A DNA stretch of 11,395 bases from Ilumatobacteraceae bacterium (GTDB taxonomy: Bacteria > Actinomycetota > Acidimicrobiia > Acidimicrobiales > Ilumatobacteraceae). The notes beneath the pieces were generated by a model. It was not told where the DNA came from and did not search any database. It saw only the letters and a program-made list of their open reading frames with translations. Within the stretch, counting starts at the first letter, position 1; each line of letters starts with the position of its first letter. Where the stretch lies: NCBI GenBank assembly GCA_016650435.1, contig JAENVT010000243.1, forward strand, positions 1 to 11,395, written 5' to 3'. The position numbers were made by a program, and so were the translations under genes. Positions 5,811-11,395 of this stretch are shown here, one piece after another.

Positions 5811-6496
5811 CAAGCTTCGGTGTCGCCAGATTGGTTGCCGCCAAGGATCTACGCATCGAGTTGCGCAGCCGCGTCCTCGTGAACCAAGTCCTGCCGTTCG
5901 CCGCGATCGTGATGGTGCTGTTCGCGTTCGCACTCGACAGCGATGATCTGTTGACCCGCGTCGCTCCCGGATTGGTGTGGCTGGCGACGCTGTTCAGCAT
6001 GCTTGTCATCGTGCAACGGTCGTTCGCTGTCGAAGCTGCAGACGGCGCGCTCGACGCCCTGCGCATCGCAGGCATCCCGGCACACGGCATTTACCTCGGA
6101 AAGGCGATTGCCCTGGCAGCTCAACTGCTGGTGCTGGAACTTCTGCTGTTCGGCGGGGCGTTCGTTCTCTACAACAGTCGCTCCAGCGCAAGCGGCGCAG
6201 CGCTACTAATCACGAGCGCGCTAGCCGCTTCCTTCGGGCTGGGGTTGGTCGGTACTCTTTATGGCGGTCTCACCACCGGAACCAAAGGTCGCGAATCACT
6301 GCTGCCATTGCTGTTGTTGCCGGTCGTGGCGCCAGTTCTGATCGGTGCAACCCGAGCGACGGAAGCGGCGCTCGGCGTAGGAGGGATCTCGATGCGTGAG
6401 GGTTGGGCATGGGTGGCACTACTGGTCACGTATGCACTGCTGTTCGGCATCGGCGGCTCGCTCGGTTTCGGACCACTCGTGGACGACGGCGCATGA
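5807..6496 (+). CDS. ccmB: Heme exporter-type membrane protein CcmB
   Basis: 229 residues from GTG 5807, overlapping the ccmA stop by four bases. CcmB is the membrane subunit paired with the CcmA ATPase. Six hydrophobic segments can be seen (about 30-44, 52-72, 97-122, 131-155, 165-186, 200-221), the usual number and length for CcmB. The family-like stretch 'RSFAVEAADGALDALRIAG' (71-89) after helix 2 fits the amphipathic region conserved in CcmB, and the N-terminal 'VAAKDLRIELRSR' resembles other family members. No catalytic residues are expected. The stop overlaps the ccmC start as ATGA, implying coupled translation and matched amounts of the neighbouring subunits. Whether CcmAB moves heme itself or only releases holo-CcmE is settled in the literature in favour of release, at least for E. 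coli. Confidence 0.92.
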   Translation: MTSFGVARLVAAKDLRIELRSRVLVNQVLPFAAIVMVLFAFALDSDDLLTRVAPGLVWLATLFSMLVIVQRSFAVEAADGALDALRIAGIPAHGIYLGKAIALAAQLLVLELLLFGGAFVLYNSRSSASGAALLITSALAASFGLGLVGTLYGGLTTGTKGRESLLPLLLLPVVAPVLIGATRATEAALGVGGISMREGWAWVALLVTYALLFGIGGSLGFGPLVDDGA

Positions 6497-7236
6497 CGAC
6501 TCCCACCGACACGTCGGTCGTGAAGAATCCAACTGGCACTCGAGTCACGCGGGCCATCGGCATTGCCACCCTCATCGGTCTGGCGTGGTTCGTGGCGTTC
6601 GGCTTGTTCCTGTCTCCCGACGACGCCGTGCAGAAAAAGGGCGTGCGAATCCTCTACATCCACGTGCCCAGCGCATGGCTCGCGTACCTGGCGTTCATCG
6701 TCACCGCGGTCAGCAGCGCGGCCTATCTGTCGAAGCGAACCCGATCGCTGACGTGGGATCGTCTGGCCGGCGCCAGCGCCGAGGTGGGCGTGTTGTTCAT
6801 GGGCATCACGTTGCTCACCGGCAGCCTGTGGGGCAGGGTCTCGTGGGGCGTCTACTGGGTATGGGATTCGCGGGTGACGACAACCGCATTCCTGTTCGTC
6901 ACCTACCTCGGCTATCTGGCCGTGCGCGGTCTCGGCGGGAGCCACGACCAGCGCGCCCGGCGCAGCGCAGTCGTCGCCCTGCTGTCGGTGTTGGAGATCC
7001 CGCTGGTGCATTTCAGTGTGCAGTGGTGGCGTCCGCTGCATCAGCAGGAGAGCATCTCCAAGGGCAAGCTCGAGAACCTGATGCTGTTCAGCCTGTTCAT
7101 CGGAGTGATCGTCTTCACGCTGCTGTACGTCTGGCTGGTGATGCATCGTCAGCGCGTGCTGGCAATGGAGGATGCGCTCGACGATCACGGTCTTGAATTC
7201 GCGATCGCCGAACGCCGCCAGGAGGCCACGCTCTGA
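6493..7236 (+). CDS. ccmC: Heme-handling membrane protein CcmC
   Basis: 247 residues from ATG 6493, which overlaps the ccmB stop as ATGA; the frame is open further upstream, but that part is ccmB in another frame. CcmC binds heme on the outer face of the membrane and hands it to CcmE. Visible are the WWD heme-handling motif 'WGRVSWGVYWVWDSR' (113-127) and the flanking external histidines expected to ligate heme iron: H57 in 'YIHVPSAW' and H173 in 'PLVHFSVQWW'. These sit close to H60 and H184 of the E. coli protein. Six membrane helices are predicted. The N-terminal 20 residues are polar. The C-terminal 25 residues are charged and extend past the last helix, a little longer than in many CcmC proteins. 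The TGA shares its last base with the ATG of ccmD. Confidence 0.95.
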   Translation: MTTPTDTSVVKNPTGTRVTRAIGIATLIGLAWFVAFGLFLSPDDAVQKKGVRILYIHVPSAWLAYLAFIVTAVSSAAYLSKRTRSLTWDRLAGASAEVGVLFMGITLLTGSLWGRVSWGVYWVWDSRVTTTAFLFVTYLGYLAVRGLGGSHDQRARRSAVVALLSVLEIPLVHFSVQWWRPLHQQESISKGKLENLMLFSLFIGVIVFTLLYVWLVMHRQRVLAMEDALDDHGLEFAIAERRQEATL

Positions 7237-7367
7237 TGGAGACCGGCTTCGTGATCGTCAGCTATGTGGCCACCTTCGGCGGGATTGGCGTATTGGTGTG
7301 GGCGATGTTCCGACGGGCGCGCACCCTCGCCCAACGACTGCCGCCGGAAGACCGACCGTGGACCTGA
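7236..7367 (+). CDS. ccmD: Small membrane protein CcmD
   Basis: A 43-residue frame (ATG 7236, TGA 7365-7367), easily missed because of its size. It has one membrane helix (about 4-24, starting 'GFVIVSYVATFGG') followed by a basic stretch 'RRARTLAQRLPPEDRP'. This is the architecture of CcmD: a very small protein with one helix and a basic cytoplasmic tail, which in E. coli helps release holo-CcmE from CcmC/CcmAB. Sequence conservation in CcmD is poor, so the call rests on size, topology and its place between ccmC and ccmE, where ccmD is normally found. The start overlaps the ccmC stop by one base (TGATG) and the end overlaps ccmE by ten bases. An in-frame tyrosine (Y10) lies in the helix, compatible with family members. 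Confidence 0.85.
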   Translation: METGFVIVSYVATFGGIGVLVWAMFRRARTLAQRLPPEDRPWT

Positions 7368-7840
7368 GTCCTCGCCAGACGACCCTCGATGCACCGCCCC
7401 CGCCGCGACGGCGCAACTGGCGAGCTGTTGCCTTGCTGATCATCGTGCTGATCGCCGGCGGTGTGGTTGTGACCAAGTTTTTGACATCGGCGATCGACTT
7501 CTACTGCAACGTCGACGAGGTCGGCCACAAGAGCGGCTGTGAGGAAGGCCGTCGGTTGCGCATCCAGGGGACTGTCGACGAAGGATCCGTCCAGAAGGAG
7601 GGCGCGGTGACGGACTTCAAGATCTCCTTCAACAGCGTGACCATTCCCGTGCATTACGAGGGTGACCCCGGCGGGTTGTTCCAGGAGTGCATCCCTGTGG
7701 TTGTCCACGGCACCCTCGACGCGGCCGGCGTCTTCGAGGGCGACAAGCTCGAGGTCAAACACACCAACGAGTACGCCGCGAAGAACCCCGATCGTCTCGA
7801 TCCTTCGAGGTCAGCGGCATGTTCGCAGCCACAAGCCTGA
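7358..7840 (+). CDS. ccmE: Heme chaperone CcmE
   Basis: 160 residues from GTG 7358, with a GGAAGA Shine-Dalgarno six bases upstream (7346-7351); the open frame before this is ccmC and ccmD in another frame. CcmE is a membrane-anchored OB-fold protein that holds heme covalently on a histidine and delivers it to CcmF. Seen: a Pro/Arg-rich cytoplasmic N-terminus (1-22), membrane helix (about 23-40), OB-fold strands ('RLRIQGTVDEGSV', 'VTDFKISFN', 'VVVHGTL') and the heme site H135-x-x-x-Y139 in 'LEVKHTNEYAAKNP'. This is the His form, not the CxxxY variant found in some archaea and bacteria. Unusual features are C50 and C61 in the stretch between helix and barrel, which is longer than in E. coli CcmE, and C111 in the barrel. 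The gene overlaps ccmF by 22 bases. Confidence 0.94.
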   Translation: MDLSPRQTTLDAPPPPRRRNWRAVALLIIVLIAGGVVVTKFLTSAIDFYCNVDEVGHKSGCEEGRRLRIQGTVDEGSVQKEGAVTDFKISFNSVTIPVHYEGDPGGLFQECIPVVVHGTLDAAGVFEGDKLEVKHTNEYAAKNPDRLDPSRSAACSQPQA

Positions 7841-9798
7841 ACGGCGTCGTCGGCCACGCGGCGCTGATCGTCGGTCTGGCGGCGAGTGTCTTCGGCGCAT
7901 TGGGTCTCGGCATCGCCACTGCCACGGGAGATCGCCGGCTGCTGCGATCGATCACCAACTACGCCTGGCTGGCGTTGGGTGGTGCCGTGATCGCCATCGC
8001 GGTGATGGAGCGGGCGTTGATCACCCGCGATTTCTCTCTCGCCTACATCCAGCAGGTGGGTTCGCGCGACACCCGCGTGCTGTTCAACGTCACGGCACTA
8101 TGGAGCGCGTTGGAAGGCAGCATCCTGTTGTGGTTGCTGATCCTGGCGATCTACACCGCGGTGATCATGCACCGCAATCGTCGCCGGCTCGACGACCCAT
8201 TGGTGGCCTGGGCGCTGGTGGTGATGTTCGTCGTCACCGCGTTCTTCTTCCTGCTGTCTTTCGGTCCCATCGATGCGTTCAAGTCCGGTCCGACACCCAA
8301 CTTCAACAGCTGCTGCCTCGGTCCGAACCCGTTGCTGCAAAATCACATCCTCGTGTTGTTCCACCCTCCGATCCTGTATCTCGGGTTCGTCGGTTTCACG
8401 GTCCCGTTCGCCTTTGCGATCGCGGCGTTGATCACGGGGCGCGTCGGCGAAGGATGGCTCATGGCAACGCGCCGGTGGGCCCTGTACGCGTGGGGATTCC
8501 TGACCGTTGGGATTCTGTTGGGCGGATGGTGGAGCTACGAGGTGCTTGGTTGGGGCGGGGTGTGGGGTTGGGACCCTGTCGAGAACGCCAGCTTCTTGCC
8601 GTGGCTCACCGGCACCGCATATCTCCACTCGGTACTGGTCCAAGAACGGCGCGGGATGCTGCGGGTGTGGAACATCAGTCTGTTGGTGGCCACGTTCTCG
8701 CTGACCATCCTCGGCACGTTCATCACCCGCAGCGGCGTGCTGCAGAGCGTGCACGCCTTCAGCAACGGCACGATCGGCCCGTACCTGCTCGGGTTCTTCG
8801 GCATCGTCGTTCTCGTTTCGCTGTCGTTGATCGCCTGGCGCGGCGATCGCCTCCGGTCGCCGGGCGCGATCGATTCCCCGATCTCGCGCGAGGGGGCGTT
8901 CCTGGCGAACAACGTGATCTTCACGGTGTTCGCATTCATCGTCCTGCTCGGCACGGTCTTCCCGCTGATCGTCGAGGCTTTGCAGGATCGACAGATCGCA
9001 GTGGGCGCTCCATTCTTCGACCGTCTGTCGATGCCGATCGGCATCACGTTGCTGTTCCTCATGGCCATCGCACCGGTGCTGCCGTGGCGCAAGGCCAGCA
9101 CTGAATTGCTGCGCGACCGTTTGTTCTGGCCGGCGTGGTGCGGCGCTGGCGCGCTGGCGATCAGCGTGGTCGTCGGCGCGAATGGATTGGCGCCGCTACT
9201 GGCATTCTTCCTCGGCGGCTTCGCCGGTGGCGCGGCGTTGCGTCAACTCGTGCTCGCCTCGCGCCGCCAGGGTTGGCGTGGTCTCGTTGGCCGAGCCAAC
9301 GGAGGGATGGTGGTGCACCTCGGTGTGATCATCATCGCGGTCGCGCTTGCTGCCTCAAACAGCTACACCAGGGTCGCCGAGTTCACCTTGAAGCCGGCCG
9401 TGCCGGTGTCGTACGGCGGGCACACGTTCGAGCTCGTCCGGTTGCAACAGTTCACAGATGCTCGTTCGACGGGAGTGAAGGCGCTGATCAAGATCGACGG
9501 CGGAAAGACGTACGCGCCGGCCATCACTACGTTCACGAACTTCGGGACCAAGATTCCCACGCCCAGCGTGAAGAACGGCTTGCTCAACGATCTGTACCTC
9601 ACCCTCGAACCAAGTGTGCGGTTCGACGGAACGGAAGCACCCGTCAAGATCTTCATCAAGCCATTGATTGTCTGGCTGTGGATCGGCGGGATGATGATGG
9701 CCGCCGGCACCGTGCTGGCCGGCTTCCCCGGCCGCCGGCGACGCGTCCCGACCGACCCTGTTTCGGCGCCGATCGAACTGGAGCCGGTCGGTGTCTGA
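7819..9798 (+). CDS. ccmF: Cytochrome c heme lyase core subunit CcmF
   Basis: 659 residues from ATG 7819, with a GAGG Shine-Dalgarno 8 bases upstream (7807-7810) inside ccmE. CcmF is the integral membrane heart of the heme ligase; with CcmH and CcmI it takes heme from CcmE and attaches it to apocytochrome c. The WWD motif spans about 235-263, including 'WGWDPVENASFLPWL' (249-263). Four histidines stand where the E. coli heme ligands are, each shifted by nine: H182 in 'FHPP', H270 in 'YLHS', H312 in 'VHAF' and H500 in 'VVHLG'. About 14-15 membrane helices and the large C-terminal external domain (about 515-612) are present, with the usual family length. Odd: an adjacent Cys pair C165-C166 just before the conserved 'NPLLQ' (170-174). 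A GTG start for ccmG overlaps its last eight bases. Confidence 0.97.
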   Translation: MFAATSLNGVVGHAALIVGLAASVFGALGLGIATATGDRRLLRSITNYAWLALGGAVIAIAVMERALITRDFSLAYIQQVGSRDTRVLFNVTALWSALEGSILLWLLILAIYTAVIMHRNRRRLDDPLVAWALVVMFVVTAFFFLLSFGPIDAFKSGPTPNFNSCCLGPNPLLQNHILVLFHPPILYLGFVGFTVPFAFAIAALITGRVGEGWLMATRRWALYAWGFLTVGILLGGWWSYEVLGWGGVWGWDPVENASFLPWLTGTAYLHSVLVQERRGMLRVWNISLLVATFSLTILGTFITRSGVLQSVHAFSNGTIGPYLLGFFGIVVLVSLSLIAWRGDRLRSPGAIDSPISREGAFLANNVIFTVFAFIVLLGTVFPLIVEALQDRQIAVGAPFFDRLSMPIGITLLFLMAIAPVLPWRKASTELLRDRLFWPAWCGAGALAISVVVGANGLAPLLAFFLGGFAGGAALRQLVLASRRQGWRGLVGRANGGMVVHLGVIIIAVALAASNSYTRVAEFTLKPAVPVSYGGHTFELVRLQQFTDARSTGVKALIKIDGGKTYAPAITTFTNFGTKIPTPSVKNGLLNDLYLTLEPSVRFDGTEAPVKIFIKPLIVWLWIGGMMMAAGTVLAGFPGRRRRVPTDPVSAPIELEPVGV

Positions 9799-10378
9799 GC
9801 CTGTCGAGGTGGAAGCGGTGGCCCCCGAGCGCACCGGTCGGCGGATGGCGCCGTTCATCTCGCTGGCTGTTGCCGCAGTGGTGGCCGCCCTGTTCGTCGT
9901 TCTGGCCAGCGGCAAGGCCGAGAAACCTGATGTCACATCGTCGTTCCTCACCGGCAAGCCGGCGCCAGCCGTCAGCAGCACGTCCCTCGATGGGCAGCCA
10001 TTCAACCTCGCCCGCCGCAAGGGCAGTTGGGTGGTGCTCAACTTCTTCCAATCAACGTGCCTGCCGTGCAAGGCGGAGCATCCCGAACTCGTGACGTTCG
10101 CCGCGCAACAGGCCGGCATTTCCGATGGCGCCGAGTTGTACACCATCATCAAGGACGACTCCGACGATGCAGTCGCCAAGTGGTTCGCCGATCACGGCGG
10201 CAACTGGCCGATCGTCAAGGACCAAGACGGAGCGATCGCCACGGCGTTCGGCGTTGCGCAGGTGCCTGAAACCTGGATCATCGACCCATCCGGGATCGTC
10301 GCCGTTCGGCACGCCACGACCATCACCGCGGACTTCTTGTCGACCGAAATGCAGCAGTTGCGCCAGGCCTACGGATGA
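9791..10378 (+). CDS. ccmG: Thiol-disulfide oxidoreductase CcmG (DsbE/TlpA-like)
   Basis: 195 residues from GTG 9791, with GGAG seven bases upstream (9780-9783) inside ccmF. It is a membrane-tethered thioredoxin-fold protein that keeps apocytochrome CXXCH cysteines reduced for heme attachment, working with CcmH. N-terminal anchor helix about 20-41; the catalytic domain faces the cell exterior. Active site C90-L-P-C93 in 'FFQSTCLPCKAEHPEL'; cis-proline P159 in 'AQVPETWIID'. The 'FGVAQVPETW' stretch is the CcmG/ResA/TlpA-type ending rather than that of a general thioredoxin. No reductant donor of the CcdA/DsbD type is encoded in the window, so its electron source must be elsewhere. The stop overlaps the ccmH start (ATGA). 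ResA-like function would be the alternative name, but the operon argues for CcmG. Confidence 0.93.
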   Translation: MSEPVEVEAVAPERTGRRMAPFISLAVAAVVAALFVVLASGKAEKPDVTSSFLTGKPAPAVSSTSLDGQPFNLARRKGSWVVLNFFQSTCLPCKAEHPELVTFAAQQAGISDGAELYTIIKDDSDDAVAKWFADHGGNWPIVKDQDGAIATAFGVAQVPETWIIDPSGIVAVRHATTITADFLSTEMQQLRQAYG

Positions 10379-10860
10379 GCCGTTCGCTCAAGGGATGGCC
10401 CGGCTGGGTGCTGTTGGTCTTGGTGGTCGGCGGGCTGCTCGCTGTCGGCGCATCGCGCGATGCGGGAGCACGTACGCCCAAAGAACGCGTCGAAGACATC
10501 AGCCGACGTCTGGCCTGCCCGATCTGCGATGGCGAGAGCGTTTTCGAGTCGCGCAACGCCGACTCGCAAGCGATTCGGATCGAGATCGCCCGTCAGGTCG
10601 ATACCGGCACGGTGAGCGACGACCAGATCATCAACTTCATCGAGCAACGGTTCGGCAGCAAGGTGTTGCTCGTGCCGCGGGCGACCGGGATCGACGCATT
10701 GGTGTGGGCGTTGCCCGTTGCCGCATTGGTGTGCGCAGTCGTGGGCCTCGGCGTGGCGTTTCGCCGTTGGAAGACCGAGGCCGACACGATCCCCGACGAT
10801 GCCGACCGGCGACTCGTCGCGGCCGCACTTGCCAGCGATGACGGGGACGACGAATTGTGA
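10375..10860 (+). CDS. ccmH: Cytochrome c maturation protein CcmH (CycL-type)
   Basis: 161 residues from ATG 10375. CcmH is a membrane-bound thiol protein that binds apocytochrome c and passes it to CcmF. Seen: an N-terminal hydrophobic signal or anchor (about 10-26); a three-helix domain with the redox motif C48-P-I-C51 in 'RRLACPICDGESVFES', where E. coli has LRCxxCQ; and a C-terminal membrane helix (about 109-129, 'WALPVAALVCAVVGLGVAF') followed by a charged tail (about 130-161). The conserved 'RIEIARQVDTGTVSDDQIINF' region corresponds to the family's 'R..V...l..G.sd.eI..f' helix. It matches the short CcmH of split systems (as in Rhodobacter, with a separate CcmI) rather than the long fused E. 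coli form. The stop overlaps the ccmI start (GTGA). Confidence 0.94.
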   Translation: MSRSLKGWPGWVLLVLVVGGLLAVGASRDAGARTPKERVEDISRRLACPICDGESVFESRNADSQAIRIEIARQVDTGTVSDDQIINFIEQRFGSKVLLVPRATGIDALVWALPVAALVCAVVGLGVAFRRWKTEADTIPDDADRRLVAAALASDDGDDEL

Positions 10861-11395
10861 ATCCCGATCAGCTCGCCGAGCTGGAGGAGCAACGACGATT
10901 CCTGCTGCGGTCGATCACCGATCTTGATCGTGAACACCTGTACGGCGATGTCGACGATCACGACTACGAAACGCTGCGCGACGGATATACCGCTCGCGCC
11001 GCCTCGGTCATGCGGGCAATCGACAACGGCCACGCCGAAACCCGACACCGCCGGCCGCACCAACCGACGGTGTTGGTCGCGTGGGTTGTCGGCACCCTCT
11101 TGGTTGCGTCGTTGGCCGGATGGCTCGTGGCCAGAACGTCGGGCCAGCGCTTGCCGGGACAATCGATCAGCGGCGGGTTGCCCGGCGACGAGATCGCCCA
11201 GAAGCTCGCCGAGGCCAGGCAGTTCCTTGGAGTCGATCCGCAGCAAGCAATCGTGCGCTATCAACAGGTCCGCGAGCTCGACCCCAACAACGCGGAGGCA
11301 CTGACATACATGGGCTGGTTGATCGCCCAGAGCGGATCGAGCGCTGCCGCATCAGGCGCCGAGTTCTTGCGCGGTGCCATCAAGCTCGACCCGAC
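10857..11395 (+). CDS. ccmI: CcmI-like TPR protein, 5' part (continues past right edge)
   Basis: The frame opens with GTG 10857 and has no stop within the window: 179 complete codons. CcmI is the apocytochrome c chaperone of the heme ligase; its TPR domain holds the apocytochrome C-terminus. Residues 1-60 form a soluble, charged helical segment (starting 'MNPDQLAELEEQRRFLLRSI'), resembling the cytoplasmic leucine-zipper-like loop of CcmI. One membrane helix follows (about 71-92), then an external part with TPR-like helices: 'AIVRYQQVRELDPNNAEAL' (131-149) and a second repeat ending 'AIKLDP' (174-179). The first membrane helix usual in CcmI is absent, and a TGA at 10839-10841 in the same frame rules out a longer start. 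Placement after ccmH with a GTGA overlap supports the name. The full length cannot be judged. Confidence 0.85.
   Translation, partial: MNPDQLAELEEQRRFLLRSITDLDREHLYGDVDDHDYETLRDGYTARAASVMRAIDNGHAETRHRRPHQPTVLVAWVVGTLLVASLAGWLVARTSGQRLPGQSISGGLPGDEIAQKLAEARQFLGVDPQQAIVRYQQVRELDPNNAEALTYMGWLIAQSGSSAAASGAEFLRGAIKLDP

Noticed and set aside
5109..5933. A 274-codon open frame on the minus strand over ccmA and ccmB
   Set aside because: Antisense to well-supported genes, Arg/Gln/His-rich composition and no recognisable motif; typical of GC-rich antisense frames.
7662..9104. A long (480-codon) open frame on the + strand overlapping ccmE and ccmF
   Set aside because: Its product is Arg/His-rich low-complexity sequence with no family resemblance, and ccmE and ccmF in the other frames carry all the conserved motifs. 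This is a high-GC shadow frame.
1..11395. Mobile element, defence system, CRISPR array or RNA gene
   Set aside because: No transposase, integrase, terminal repeats, spaced repeats or tRNA/rRNA-like segments were found; the genes are ordinary chromosomal functions with uniform composition.

Overview
The window reads as a high-GC (roughly mid-60s percent by eye) chromosomal segment with very dense gene packing, GTG starts and four-base stop/start overlaps. The Lhr helicase tail, the class E-type sortase with Thr/Pro-rich linkers and the TetR regulator point to an actinobacterium. The full cytochrome c maturation System I set suggests a deep branch such as Acidimicrobiia rather than Streptomyces or Mycobacterium, which as far as I know use System II. 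The taxonomic call is inference; no rRNA or marker gene is present.

Layout. (1) 1-1311 (+): C-terminal part of a large Lhr-type ATP-dependent helicase, entering from the left edge. (2) 1345-2400 (+): a short PLP enzyme of the cystathionine gamma-synthase/lyase family. It converges, with a 7-base gap, on (3) a leftward block at 4964-2408 (-): class E-type sortase, an 83-residue two-helix membrane protein, a TetR regulator with a candidate operator over its own ribosome binding site, and a RidA-family protein one base after the TetR stop. (4) 4965-5147: a divergent intergenic region with four TTGAC-type repeats and a GC-rich hairpin. (5) 5148 to the right edge (+): ccmA-B-C-D-E-F-G-H-I in the canonical order. 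ccmD (43 codons) is very short, and ccmI runs off the window.

How the genes work together. In System I, CcmA and CcmB (ABC transporter) with CcmC and CcmD load heme onto the membrane-anchored chaperone CcmE and release it. CcmF, CcmH and CcmI form the ligase that attaches heme to the CXXCH motif of apocytochromes c. CcmG and CcmH keep the apocytochrome thiols reduced. Every catalytic landmark I looked for is present: Walker and signature motifs in CcmA, WWD motifs and paired histidines in CcmC and CcmF, HxxxY in CcmE, CxxC in CcmG and CcmH, and TPR-like helices in CcmI. All eight gene junctions overlap, so the nine genes are almost certainly one translationally coupled operon.

I found no RNA gene, insertion sequence, CRISPR array, phage gene or defence system, and I do not think the window holds a wholly new system. 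The points worth a second look are variations on known ones: extra extracytoplasmic cysteines in CcmE and CcmF, a CcmI without its usual first membrane helix, a PLP enzyme lacking a conserved loop, a sortase with two extra C-terminal membrane helices, and the repeat cluster in front of the ccm operon.
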